Shown here: positions 40,464 to 49,252 of the stretch, one piece after another | Position numbering within the stretch: position 1 is the first letter of the stretch | How the letters are laid out: every line of letters starts with the position of its first letter | Source: Novosphingobium kaempferiae | GTDB lineage: Bacteria; Pseudomonadota; Alphaproteobacteria; Sphingomonadales; Sphingomonadaceae | DNA length: 64,000 nt | NCBI RefSeq assembly: GCF_021227995.1 | Contig: NZ_CP089301.1 | Coordinates: forward strand, 992,001 to 1,056,000 | Reading direction: 5' to 3' | Notes under the pieces: model-generated | Databases searched by the model: none | Seen by the model: only the letters and a program-made list of their open reading frames with translations | What the model was told of the DNA's origin: nothing | Program-made: the position numbers and the translations under genes

Positions 40464-42911
40464 ATGGTGGTGGCCAGGACAATACTCGTGGGCCTGTCGT
40501 TCGCGGCGCTGGCCGCATGCCATTCGGGCCCGAAGGACGAGGCGCAACAGGTCGGCGTGCGTGACGATGTTCTGGTCCAGGCGGACGAGGACTACTTCCA
40601 CGAAATGGACGACGGCGTGCGCCTCACCCCCGACGAGGTGAAGGGCCGCAACATGTGGCTGGTCTGGAGCGGCGGGAACGACCGTTTCTGGGACTATATG
40701 AGCAAGCCGACGCTGGGCGGGTTCGACCTCCTCAAGATCGTCGCCCCGCCGCCGGGAAGCCCCAATTCCCGCCCGACCCGCTGGAAGGTCATGGGCCTCG
40801 TCAACGAGCCCTGCTTCTCCCCGCCGAAGAAGCCCGACGCCTACGGCCTGTGGCTGGACACCCGCGATCCCGCCTGTCCGCCCGATCCCTTCGCCAATGC
40901 CGACAAGTACCCGGGCGTGAAGATCGGCGCGCGTGGAACGACGGTGCCGGTCGGCTCCTACTTCGGCGAACCCTCGGGAATCCTGGGCCTGCGCCTGTTC
41001 CCCAACCCCGATTTCGACGAGGCGGCCAAGGCGAAGTGGGACGCGAAGCGCTATTACGAGGACGCGCGCTACTACAACGACCCGAAGCTGGTGCGCCCCT
41101 ATCGCGTCGGCATGAGCTGCGGCTTCTGCCACCTCGGGCCGAGCCCCACGCGCCCGCCCGCCGATCCCGAGAAGCCCACGTTCGCGAACCTCAACTCTAC
41201 CGTGGGGGCGCAGTACATGTGGGTGGACCGGCTGTTCATGTGGAAGGCGGACTCGACCAATTACATGTACCAGTTGGTTTCCACCTACCGCCCCGGCGCG
41301 ATGGACACCTCGCTCGTCTCCACCGACAACATCAACAACCCGCGCACGATGAACGCGGTCTACCTGCTGGGCGACCGCCTGGGCGCGGCCCGCAAGTTCG
41401 GGAAGGAGGCACTGGCTGGCGGCAGCAGGAACAACGTCCAGTTCAACGACGTGGTCGATTCCGGTCCCCTCACCCAGTATTTCGAGAAGCCCGCCACGGT
41501 CTGGACGCCGCATGTGCTGAAGGACGGCGCGGACGCGGTAGGGGCGCTGGGCGCGCTCAATCGCGTCTACCTCAACATCGGACTGTTCAGCGAGGAGTGG
41601 CTGACGCACTTCAACCCGGTGGTCGGCGGCAAGATCATCACCCCCATCGAGATCGAGACCGCGCGGCGCAATTCCGCCAACTGGCGCGCGACCGAGAAGG
41701 GCACGCCACTGACCGCGCTGTTCTTCCTCAAAGCCGCGCGCCCCGATCCGCTGGCCAATGCGCCGGGCGGCGCTGGCTACCTCACGGCCAACCCGCAAGT
41801 ACTCCAGCGCGGCGCGACGGCCTTTGCCAATACCTGCGCCCGCTGCCATTCGAGCAAGCAGCCGGACGCGCCCGCCGGTGCCTCGCTGGTGGATTCCATC
41901 GGCAAGGACTACGTAAAGCGCTTCCAGTCGTGGTGGCGCTGGACGCAGACCGAGGACTTCAAGGGCCGGATGCGCGCCATCGTCGCCCGGCCCGACTTCC
42001 GGCAGGGCAACTACTTCAGCACCGATGCGCGCATTCCGGTGACGCTGCTGCGCACCAACTTGTGCAGCCCGCTCGCCACCAATGCGCTGCGCGGCAACAT
42101 CTGGGACAACTTCTCCTCGGAATCGTACAAGGATCTGCCCTCGGTCGGCACGGTGGCCTATCAGGATCCCTTCACCGGAGAGGCGAAGCCGTACCGCATG
42201 CCGGGCGGCGGGCGTGGCTATACGCGCGTGCCTTCGCTGGTATCGCTGTGGTCGACCGCGCCGTTCCTGCTGGGTAATACGGTCGGCACGTTCAACGGCG
42301 ATCCATCCGTAGCGGGACGCATGGCCGCGTTCGACGACGGCATCGCCAAGATCCTCTGGCCCGAGCGGCGGGAGCGGGACGCGATGCTGCCGGGCGCATG
42401 GGGCACGATCGACCGCACGACGACGCGCAGCTACCTCTACGTGCCTTCCGCATTCCTGCCCGACGCCCCCGGCCCGCTGGACGATCAGGCAAGGAAGGCG
42501 CTCAAATCGCTGGAGAACGCGCAGGGCGACATCGAACTTGGCCCCATCCCCAAGGGCATGCCGGTGAACCTGCTGGCATCCTTGCGCCCGCTGTCGGAGA
42601 GCCGCGATCCGGCGACGATCGCGCGGCATTACCGCGACCTCATCGTGCTGCTGGCGCGGCTGAAGAAGGGCCTGCTCTCGATGCCGTGCGGGGCGGACGA
42701 CGCGGCGCTGCGCCAGCACTTCGCATCCTTGCGCGGGCCGTTCATGGCGCTCAACAAGTGCCCGGACTTCGTGGTCAATCGCGGCCACTACTTCGGCACC
42801 GCGCAGTTCAACCAGCAGCAGCTGAGCGCCGACGAGCGCGCCTTCGGTACCGAGCCGGTCCTGTCCGACGAGGACAAGCGCGCGCTGATCGAATACCTCA
42901 AGACGCTCTGA
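40464..42911 (+). CDS. dihaem c-type cytochrome lipoprotein (RoxA/peroxidase-like)
   Basis: About 815 residues from ATG 40464 (GTG 40470 is an alternative; GAGGGGG precedes both). A lipobox (SFAALAAC, Cys about 18-20) predicts an outer-membrane or periplasmic lipoprotein. There are two c-haem motifs: C219-GF-C-H223 and C458-AR-C-H462. The large size and two widely spaced haems recall the RoxA rubber-oxygenase/MauG/cytochrome c peroxidase superfamily, but I see no further signature that decides the reaction. The gene lies 3 bases before a GMC oxidoreductase and is followed by a catalase-family gene. This suggests a redox chain in which the cytochrome accepts electrons or oxygenates an organic substrate. 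That grouping is inference. Confidence 0.8.
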   Translation: MVVARTILVGLSFAALAACHSGPKDEAQQVGVRDDVLVQADEDYFHEMDDGVRLTPDEVKGRNMWLVWSGGNDRFWDYMSKPTLGGFDLLKIVAPPPGSPNSRPTRWKVMGLVNEPCFSPPKKPDAYGLWLDTRDPACPPDPFANADKYPGVKIGARGTTVPVGSYFGEPSGILGLRLFPNPDFDEAAKAKWDAKRYYEDARYYNDPKLVRPYRVGMSCGFCHLGPSPTRPPADPEKPTFANLNSTVGAQYMWVDRLFMWKADSTNYMYQLVSTYRPGAMDTSLVSTDNINNPRTMNAVYLLGDRLGAARKFGKEALAGGSRNNVQFNDVVDSGPLTQYFEKPATVWTPHVLKDGADAVGALGALNRVYLNIGLFSEEWLTHFNPVVGGKIITPIEIETARRNSANWRATEKGTPLTALFFLKAARPDPLANAPGGAGYLTANPQVLQRGATAFANTCARCHSSKQPDAPAGASLVDSIGKDYVKRFQSWWRWTQTEDFKGRMRAIVARPDFRQGNYFSTDARIPVTLLRTNLCSPLATNALRGNIWDNFSSESYKDLPSVGTVAYQDPFTGEAKPYRMPGGGRGYTRVPSLVSLWSTAPFLLGNTVGTFNGDPSVAGRMAAFDDGIAKILWPERRERDAMLPGAWGTIDRTTTRSYLYVPSAFLPDAPGPLDDQARKALKSLENAQGDIELGPIPKGMPVNLLASLRPLSESRDPATIARHYRDLIVLLARLKKGLLSMPCGADDAALRQHFASLRGPFMALNKCPDFVVNRGHYFGTAQFNQQQLSADERAFGTEPVLSDEDKRALIEYLKTL

Positions 42912-42914
42912 GCC

Positions 42915-44687
42915 GTGCCGCCGCCCGACCCCGAACATGACTACATCGTGGTGGGTTCGGGTGCGGCAGGCGGCACGGTGGCGGCACGGCTTGCCGAAGC
43001 GGGCATGCGGGTGCTTGTGATCGAGGCCGGACCGGACCCTCGCCGCGACGGCGATGCGCGGGCGCAGGCCGACTACGACGTGCCCGCGTTCCATCCCTTC
43101 GCCTCGGAAAACCCCGAGTTCGCGTGGGATTACCGCGTGCGCAACTCCGCCCGGAACGATGCGGTGTTCTATCCGCGCGCCGGGTCGCTGGGAGGATGCA
43201 CGGCGCACAATGCGATGATCTTCATGGTCGCGCCTGACAGCGACTGGGAGACGCTGGCCGCAGAGACGCGCGATCCCGGCTGGCTGCCCGAGGCGATGCA
43301 CGAACACCGCAAGACGGTCGAGAACTGTCGCCATCGTCCGCTCTGGCGATTGCTGGCAAAGCTGGGCATCGATCCCACCGGGCATGGCTGGAACGGCTGG
43401 CTGCCGGTCGAGAAGGCCGTACCGAAGCGAGCGCTGCGCGACGCGGCGCTGATCCGCGCGCTGCTGCTCTCGACGCTGGCGAGCCTTGCCCGCAATCGCG
43501 GGTGGCTGGGCCGGATCTGCGTGTTCCTGCGCGCCTGGGGCGATCCGAACGATCTGCGAAGGCACGCGCGCGAGCAGGTCTGCTACACCCCGGTCACGAC
43601 CAGCGGACATGCCCGCACCGGCGCGCGGGAACGGCTGGAGGCGGTGCGTCGCGCCCATCCCGAGCGGCTCCAGATCGTGACCGACTGCCTCGCCACGCGC
43701 GTGCTGTTTGACGAGAGCGGCCGCGCGTCCGGCGTGGAGTGGCTGAAAGGCCGCCACCTCAGTCGCGCTTCCGTCTGGGCCGGGCACCAGAGCGATCAGG
43801 GCGAGAGCCATGCCCGGCGCGAGGTGATCCTTGCCGGAGGCGCCTTCGCCACGCCGCAACTGCTGATGCTGTCCGGTATCGGCGATCCCGCGCATCTTGC
43901 CGCGCACGGCATCCCTTTGCGCGCCGCCCTGCCCGAAGCCGGGCGCAACCTGCAGGACCGCTACGAGATCAGCGTGGTCCACCGGATGGCGCGGCCTTGG
44001 CATTCGCTGCGGGGCGCGACGTTCACGCCGGGCGATCCGCTCCATCGCGCATGGGCCGACGGACGGCGCGGCATGTACATCTCGAACGGGGCCGCGCTGT
44101 CCGCGCTGCGCCGCTCCAGCACTGCGCGGGACGATGCGCCGGACTTGTTCCTGATGGGCCTGATGGCGCGGTTCCGGGGCTATTATCCGGGCTATTCCGC
44201 AGACCTCTGGCCGGGGCTCGACAGGTTCAGCTGGACCGTCCTGAAAGGCCAGACCGGCAACCGCGCGGGCACCGTGCGCCTCGCCTCCGCCGATCCGCGC
44301 GACAGGCCGCTGATCGACTTCGCGCAGTTCGCGCAGGATGGCGAGGCGGACCTGACCGGCCTTGTAGAAGGACTGGAGATGGCCCGTGCCCTCGCCCGTC
44401 CGCTGATCGCGCGCGGCGTGATCGCCGAGGAGGAATTGCCCGGCGCTGCGGTGACGGGGGAAGCCTTGCGCGAATGGGTGCGCGCCCATGCCTGGGGGCA
44501 CCACGCCTGCGGGACCGCCGCCATCGGCCCCGTGCTGGACCCGCAGGGCCGCGTGCTCGGCGTGCCGGGACTGCGCGTGGTCGATGCCTCGATCTTCCCG
44601 CGCATCCCCGGCCTGTTCATCGCCGCGCCCATCTACCTCGCGGCGGAGAAGCTGGCGGCGGACATTCTGAACGGCAAGGAGGGCTGA
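42915..44687 (+). CDS. GMC family FAD-dependent oxidoreductase
   Basis: A 590-residue flavoprotein starting at GTG 42915, 3 bases after the cytochrome stop. The ADP-binding motif is YIVVGSGAAGGTVAARLAEA, followed by VLVIEAGPD. GMC signature 1 appears as RAGSLGGCTAHNAMIF, signature 2 as GGAFATPQLLMLSGIG, and the C-terminal active-site His as WGHHACGTAAIG with VVDASIFPRIPG. It oxidises an alcohol or sugar at a CH-OH group. The acceptor may be the adjacent cytochrome, as for membrane-bound GMC dehydrogenases, rather than oxygen. No signal peptide is evident. The substrate is unknown. Confidence 0.9.
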   Translation: MPPPDPEHDYIVVGSGAAGGTVAARLAEAGMRVLVIEAGPDPRRDGDARAQADYDVPAFHPFASENPEFAWDYRVRNSARNDAVFYPRAGSLGGCTAHNAMIFMVAPDSDWETLAAETRDPGWLPEAMHEHRKTVENCRHRPLWRLLAKLGIDPTGHGWNGWLPVEKAVPKRALRDAALIRALLLSTLASLARNRGWLGRICVFLRAWGDPNDLRRHAREQVCYTPVTTSGHARTGARERLEAVRRAHPERLQIVTDCLATRVLFDESGRASGVEWLKGRHLSRASVWAGHQSDQGESHARREVILAGGAFATPQLLMLSGIGDPAHLAAHGIPLRAALPEAGRNLQDRYEISVVHRMARPWHSLRGATFTPGDPLHRAWADGRRGMYISNGAALSALRRSSTARDDAPDLFLMGLMARFRGYYPGYSADLWPGLDRFSWTVLKGQTGNRAGTVRLASADPRDRPLIDFAQFAQDGEADLTGLVEGLEMARALARPLIARGVIAEEELPGAAVTGEALREWVRAHAWGHHACGTAAIGPVLDPQGRVLGVPGLRVVDASIFPRIPGLFIAAPIYLAAEKLAADILNGKEG

Positions 44688-44690
44688 GAC

Positions 44691-45866
44691 ATGCTGCGAT
44701 TTCTCCATCGCCTGCTGGAACTGGGGCTCCACGCGGAGCGGCGCTTCGATCCGTTCTTCCGCCCGCTGTTCGACCGGCTGTTCCGGATGCCGCTGACGCG
44801 ATTCTTCAACTGGACGATCAACCTCACCCGCAGCCGCGACGTGCCCGCCATTGCCATGGAAGCGGACGATGCGGATGAGGATCTCAGCCTCGACACGATC
44901 ATCGCCGAGATGCAGCACCACCTCGACCTAGACTTCAAGCCGGGGCACTACGAGCGTGCGGGCAACACCAAGACCCACGGCCTCGTTCATGGCACGCTGA
45001 CCGTGCTGCCTGACCTGCCCGAGCATGTGCGCAAGGGGGTATTCGCCGCGCAGCGCAGCTTTCCGGCGTGGATCCGCTTCTCCAACCCCGGCCCGCATGT
45101 GGAGCCCGACATCGACGACGTCGGCTTCGGCAGCATGAGCGTCAAGCTGATGGATGTGCCCGGCCCCAAACTGATGGACGACGAGCGGCATACGCAGGAT
45201 TTCACCTCCGTCACCGTCATCACCTTTCCGACGCCCGACACCCGCGAGAACGCGCATCTGCAATACTGGAGCCGCCGGGAGATGGGCGTCTGGTACTTCC
45301 TGAACGTCAGGCGGCCCCATGTGCGCGACTTCATCATGCAGGCGCTGTGGAACCGCACGCTGGCGAACCCGCTGGCCAACGAGTACTTCTCCTGCACGCC
45401 CTACCTGCTCGGAGAGGGAGCGGCGATGCAATACAGCTTCCACCCGCTCACCCCTGTCACCACGCGCATCCCCCGCCTGCCGCTACGGCCCGGCGACGAC
45501 TACTTGCGCGACAACCTCGCCACATCGCTGCGCGAGGGGGAAGCCGTGTTCGAGATGCGCCTGCGGTTGCAGCGCGACCCTTTCCTGCAGCCGGTGGAAC
45601 AGGGCGCGGTGTTGTGGGATCCGAAGGACACGCCGTACATCCCGGTCGCCCGGATCACCATTCCGGCGCAGGAGTTCCGCTCTCCCCGGCAGTTTGCCTT
45701 CGCCCGACAACTGACGTGGAACCCGTGGCACTGCGTTCCCGAGCATCGCCCGCTGGGCAACCAGAACCGCGCGCGGCGGCGGCTTTACTTCGAGATGTCG
45801 CGCTATCGACAGGGCAAGAACAGGGAAAGCCATGTCGAGCCGACCGGCACGGAACGCTTCGACTGA
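44691..45866 (+). CDS. catalase-family haem protein
   Basis: A 391-residue protein of the small, catalase-related haem family, 3 bases after the GMC gene. Conserved features are the distal His region KTHGLVHGTLTVL, the FSNPGPHVEPDIDD segment, and the proximal Tyr region near the C-terminus (RRRLYFEMSRYR). It is shorter than true catalases (about 480-750 residues). Relatives of this type act as catalase/peroxidase or as allene-oxide-synthase-like fatty-acid hydroperoxide enzymes. Together with the cytochrome and the GMC enzyme it could remove peroxide made by the oxidase or process a hydroperoxide product. The start ATG lies behind AAGGAGGG. Confidence 0.82.
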   Translation: MLRFLHRLLELGLHAERRFDPFFRPLFDRLFRMPLTRFFNWTINLTRSRDVPAIAMEADDADEDLSLDTIIAEMQHHLDLDFKPGHYERAGNTKTHGLVHGTLTVLPDLPEHVRKGVFAAQRSFPAWIRFSNPGPHVEPDIDDVGFGSMSVKLMDVPGPKLMDDERHTQDFTSVTVITFPTPDTRENAHLQYWSRREMGVWYFLNVRRPHVRDFIMQALWNRTLANPLANEYFSCTPYLLGEGAAMQYSFHPLTPVTTRIPRLPLRPGDDYLRDNLATSLREGEAVFEMRLRLQRDPFLQPVEQGAVLWDPKDTPYIPVARITIPAQEFRSPRQFAFARQLTWNPWHCVPEHRPLGNQNRARRRLYFEMSRYRQGKNRESHVEPTGTERFD

Positions 45867-45885
45867 GCGGCCTCACTCAACACTT

Positions 45886-45960
45886 CGTCATTGCGAGCGC
45901 AGCGAAGCAATCCAGCGGCATAGAACAACGCTGGATTGCTTCGCTGCGCTCGCAATGACG
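45886..45960. repeat. dispersed palindromic repeat family A, copy 3 (perfect)
   Basis: Perfect inverted arms of 32 bases (45886-45917 and 45929-45960) around an 11-base centre. The arms begin CGTCATTGCGAGCGCAGCGA. It fills the gap between two convergent genes and may serve as a bidirectional terminator. Confidence 0.95.
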
Positions 45961-45973
45961 ATAGGCGCTTGCC

Positions 45974-47368
45974 TCAGTTTCGCAGGATACGGGCCAAGCC
46001 ACCGAGCCCCGGCAGGAAGAAGTAAGCCCCGCCCACCAGGGTCACGAAGCGCGGCAGGCCGGCGACGAGGCGCGGGGTGCCATGTTGGTCGTAATAGCCG
46101 AAAGCGTCGGTCGGCGCTCCGCCATTGGCCGGGCAGCGGTTGCCCAGCAGCGGATCCTGTTCGCCCGACAGGCCGCCGAAATAGGGGCTGGCGATCCAGC
46201 TGCCCTGCACGAACTCGAACTGCCGCGCGAGGCTGGCGTTGAGGCAGATGAAGTGCAGACCGCATTCTTCGACGGGCATCTCTCCCGCGATCAGCGCCTG
46301 CGTATCCGGCGGCGTTCCGTAAGGCCGCCCGCGCCGGAGCAACCGATGGAACCGCGCGGAGGCCACTGCATCGTGCATGGCGGTTCCCTTCAGACCGAGC
46401 GACGACACGAGATCGCCAAGGAACCCGCGCCGCCCGCGCGGATCGTCGCCGCTGCGCGGGTTGGCACGGCGGATGTGCGATCCGATGGGGCAGACCAAGC
46501 CGTCAGGGTCGGTTGCGAAGGTGAAGCCGTTGCGCCCCTCTGAGCCAAGCGCGGGCAGCGGGTCTCCGTCGATACGCCTGCCGACCATGCGCTCGGCCAG
46601 CGCCATCGCGCCGCCTTCTCCCGCCCGTAGGACGGTCCAGCGCCAGAACCCCACCACGTCCTGCTCCAACTGGCGATAGACGAGGTACGTGCCGTTGCGG
46701 CCGATACCTTCTGCTTCCGGGTAGTCTGCTACGAAGCCGTACTCGTTGACATGGCCCAGCAGGAACTCGCCCAGCGCGATGTCCTCGCGATAGAGCCGGT
46801 CCTTCGCCCCGCCCGGTTTGAGCGTCCCGTCCCAATCGACGTCCGGTTGGGAGACGCCATCAACAAAGCCGAACGGCTCGCGCCCGACCGGACCGCTACC
46901 CGCATTGACCTGAACGACCGTGCATGCCGCTCCGGGCAGCGCGGCGAGCGTTTCGGCAAGATAGCCGTCAATCTCCACCTGCTTCGCCAGCAGGATCAAC
47001 AGGACATGCGGCTCCCCCGCCTCGCCGCCCCAGCGCCAACGCGACGGCGCGCAGTTCTCGACATCGCCCAGCCTGCGGGAACGGGACGGATCGCCGGAAA
47101 GCCCGTCTAGGAACTCCGGTGCGAAGCCTGGTATCGCATCGACCGCCAGCCCGAGCGCACGCAGTCCCGCCGCCGTGAAGGCCATTTGCAGCACGCGCGT
47201 CAGGCGACTTGCCCTCGCCTGCGCCTCGCTCGTGACCGCAAGGCCGCGCAGGCAGTGCCGCGCGGCGGCGGCATCCTCTACCCGCAGCAGGACGTAGCGC
47301 GCGCCGTCCAGCGAGCCGAAGCCCCGCCCGACCAGCGCCTGCACGTCGTCGGGTGCGGCGGTACTCAT
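45974..47368 (-). CDS. Dyp-type peroxidase
   Basis: Haem peroxidase of 464 residues with the Dyp signature. The distal Asp is in FGFVDGVSQPD (GxxDG motif) and the proximal haem-ligand His in IGSHIRRANPRSG; the distal Arg is probably downstream, near SARFHRLLRRG. There is no signal peptide, and the size fits the larger class C/D-type or 'Dyp2-like' members. Such enzymes oxidise dyes and phenolic/lignin-type compounds with H2O2. The ATG overlaps the stop of the unknown 423-residue gene by 4 bases (47365-47368), so the two are translationally coupled. Confidence 0.9.
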   Translation of the reverse strand: MSTAAPDDVQALVGRGFGSLDGARYVLLRVEDAAAARHCLRGLAVTSEAQARASRLTRVLQMAFTAAGLRALGLAVDAIPGFAPEFLDGLSGDPSRSRRLGDVENCAPSRWRWGGEAGEPHVLLILLAKQVEIDGYLAETLAALPGAACTVVQVNAGSGPVGREPFGFVDGVSQPDVDWDGTLKPGGAKDRLYREDIALGEFLLGHVNEYGFVADYPEAEGIGRNGTYLVYRQLEQDVVGFWRWTVLRAGEGGAMALAERMVGRRIDGDPLPALGSEGRNGFTFATDPDGLVCPIGSHIRRANPRSGDDPRGRRGFLGDLVSSLGLKGTAMHDAVASARFHRLLRRGRPYGTPPDTQALIAGEMPVEECGLHFICLNASLARQFEFVQGSWIASPYFGGLSGEQDPLLGNRCPANGGAPTDAFGYYDQHGTPRLVAGLPRFVTLVGGAYFFLPGLGGLARILRN

Positions 47369-48636
47369 ATCTCGGCGAGCCAGCGGCGCAGCGCCTTGCC
47401 GCGCGGCGGATGATCGATCCCGGCGCGGATGCGCGCGTTGCGGGCCATGTCGTAGTTGGAGAGGCCGGGAAACGCCTTGTACCAGACCTGCGTCGGGATC
47501 TGGTGATGGAAGAGATAGCGCTTGAAGTCCTGCTCGCGCCGTGCGCCGCCAAGGATCAGCCAGTCGGTGCGCGGGTAGCCGAGGCCGTTGGAAAACGAGA
47601 GGTTCAGCCCGAACGCCACCTTGTTGATGAAGTCATCGTTGTACGCCTCGCGGCTGCCGTCGTAATTGCTGGCGAAGTAGACGCGCCGTCGCTCGTCCAG
47701 GAACGTCCAACTGGCGAAGTGGATCGTGTTGACCCGCGCCAGCCGCCCCTTGCGATAGATGTGCCGCGCGCCCCAGTTGATGACCCACAGGATCACGACG
47801 GTCAGCCAGCGCCGGAACCGACCGGGCTTGAGCGAGCCGATGGCGCTGTACTGGTTGGTGATGTCGTGATCCTCCTGCGCGGAGAGCATACGGTTGCGCG
47901 CGCGGTCGGGCACCGGGGCGAGCACCGGATCGGTCCGCTCGCGATGGCGCAGCACCAGCACGAAGGGGATGGCCCCCACAATCACGAACGGAAACAGCAG
48001 CAGGCCGATGGCGGGGAGCAACAGGAAATGGCCGATATCGAGCAACTTCTCGGCCAGACCCGAGCGGCGCAGCGGAGTCAGCGGAACCGTACCGCCGATA
48101 TTGAGCAATATCCGCTGCAGGGCTTCGGGTGCCAGACCATCGTGGAGCAGGCGCGCAGGGCGCAGGGCGCGGTGCAACGCCGCTTCCTCGCCGATCTGGC
48201 GCGTGCTCCGTCCGCGCCAGTTGATGTAGTTGGCCGCGGTCGGCAGGTTATGATCGCGCATCCACTCGACGAGGTCGGCGTCCGGCGTGAAGTCGATGCA
48301 GAACGAGAAGATGCGCCGCAGGCCAGCCTCGGCAAGTGCGGCCAGGGCATCGAAGAAATCGGCCTCGTCGCCATCGAAATCGGCGATGAAGGCAAGACGT
48401 ACCGGCTCATGGACCGGGAGGCTTTCGGCAAGCAGGAGCCGGTCGGGCAGCGAGGGATCGTCAAGGATCACGAACCGCGCGACGTGTATGCGATTAAGCC
48501 GTCCGAACGGCACCAGCGCGTTCTCCGGGTCGGCCTGCCCCGGCTCGCGCGTCATCGTGGCGAGCAGGCTTTCCAAGTCCGCGCGACATCCGAAACGGAT
48601 GGGCGCTGCCACGAAGACGTGCCCCTGCCGGACCAC
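47365..48636 (-). CDS. conserved hypothetical protein coupled to Dyp peroxidase
   Basis: A 423-residue protein that I cannot assign. The N-terminal half (about 1-190) looks soluble and alpha/beta, possibly ferredoxin-like repeats (RLAFIADFDGDEADFFDALAAL, ARFVILDDP). A hydrophobic stretch at about 205-240 (LLLPAIGLLLFPFVIVGAIP) and another near 285-300 (WLTVVILWVINWG) predict membrane attachment. The C-terminal half has VNTIHFASWTFLD and VYFASNYDGSREAYNDDFI. This last motif resembles segments seen next to Dyp peroxidases in other genomes (recollection, not verified). The overlap with the peroxidase gene argues for a shared job, perhaps substrate or membrane association of the peroxidase. It may be under-described. 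Confidence 0.75.
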   Translation of the reverse strand: MVRQGHVFVAAPIRFGCRADLESLLATMTREPGQADPENALVPFGRLNRIHVARFVILDDPSLPDRLLLAESLPVHEPVRLAFIADFDGDEADFFDALAALAEAGLRRIFSFCIDFTPDADLVEWMRDHNLPTAANYINWRGRSTRQIGEEAALHRALRPARLLHDGLAPEALQRILLNIGGTVPLTPLRRSGLAEKLLDIGHFLLLPAIGLLLFPFVIVGAIPFVLVLRHRERTDPVLAPVPDRARNRMLSAQEDHDITNQYSAIGSLKPGRFRRWLTVVILWVINWGARHIYRKGRLARVNTIHFASWTFLDERRRVYFASNYDGSREAYNDDFINKVAFGLNLSFSNGLGYPRTDWLILGGARREQDFKRYLFHHQIPTQVWYKAFPGLSNYDMARNARIRAGIDHPPRGKALRRWLAEI

Positions 48637-48646
48637 GGCGGCCCGC

Positions 48647-49084
48647 TCAGTCGCCGAATTCCAGCGCGAAGTCGATCAGGCGCGCCTTGTCCCAGTAGAC
48701 CTTGCCCAGATAGAGCCCCGGCTCGATCATCCGGATCTCGTCGCGCACATGCGAGGCGAGCAGCGACGTGTCCGAATAATCGAGCACGATGCATTCCTTG
48801 CCGTCCAGCCAGCTAGGCTCCTTGTAGACTTTCGCGACGATGGCCTTGAGCCCGAACGGCAGGATCGTGTTGCGCAGGAACCCGCGCTCGCCGTCGAACA
48901 CCTTGCCCTGCCAGGCGAAGATGTTGATGAGCTTGGCGATCTCGTCCGAAACCATGGTGCCCGGCGCTATGATCGCGGTTCCCTTCGCCTCGCCGTCCGG
49001 GATCGGCCCGGCCTCTTGCGCAGAGAACAGCGCATCGAGCGCCGCCTGATCCATCTTGAGCCATTGCGATACCGACTGTCCCAT
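48647..49084 (-). CDS. small conserved hypothetical protein of peroxidase cluster
   Basis: A 145-residue protein from ATG 49084, chosen because GGGAG lies 7 bases upstream; a longer frame to 49141 lacks such a site. It is cytoplasmic, without a signal peptide or Cys cluster. Recognisable blocks are TAIIAPGTMVSDEIAKLINI, AWQGKVFDGERGFLRN, ECIVLDYSDTSLLASHVRDE and GLYLGKVYWD. The pattern of a lipocalin-like or steroid-binding small beta-barrel is possible, but I do not recognise the family. It ends 10 bases before the 423-residue gene and should be first in a three-gene operon with the Dyp peroxidase. Confidence 0.7.
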   Translation of the reverse strand: MGQSVSQWLKMDQAALDALFSAQEAGPIPDGEAKGTAIIAPGTMVSDEIAKLINIFAWQGKVFDGERGFLRNTILPFGLKAIVAKVYKEPSWLDGKECIVLDYSDTSLLASHVRDEIRMIEPGLYLGKVYWDKARLIDFALEFGD

Positions 49085-49252
49085 GGCGATTCTCCCAAAT
49101 GCGCCTGTGCGGTCAATCGTCGGATAGGATATTTCGAGCATCAGTCAATAACGCGACCCAATCCTAACGCGGTATGTAAGTTATCTTCGCCCACATGCAG
49201 AGTATTATCCCGGAGGTTCGACTTTACCGAACACTGCTGGGGGAGACGGCGG

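Noticed and set aside
40239..44921. A 1,560-codon open frame on the minus strand opposite the cytochrome, GMC and adjoining genes
   Set aside because: The plus strand encodes three clear families there. The minus frame is Arg/Ala/Gly-rich with no domain and is a by-product of high third-position GC.
29345..45960. The regularly structured repeats as a CRISPR array or insertion sequence
   Set aside because: Copies are dispersed, palindromic and few, with no spacers, cas genes, terminal transposase or target-site duplication.
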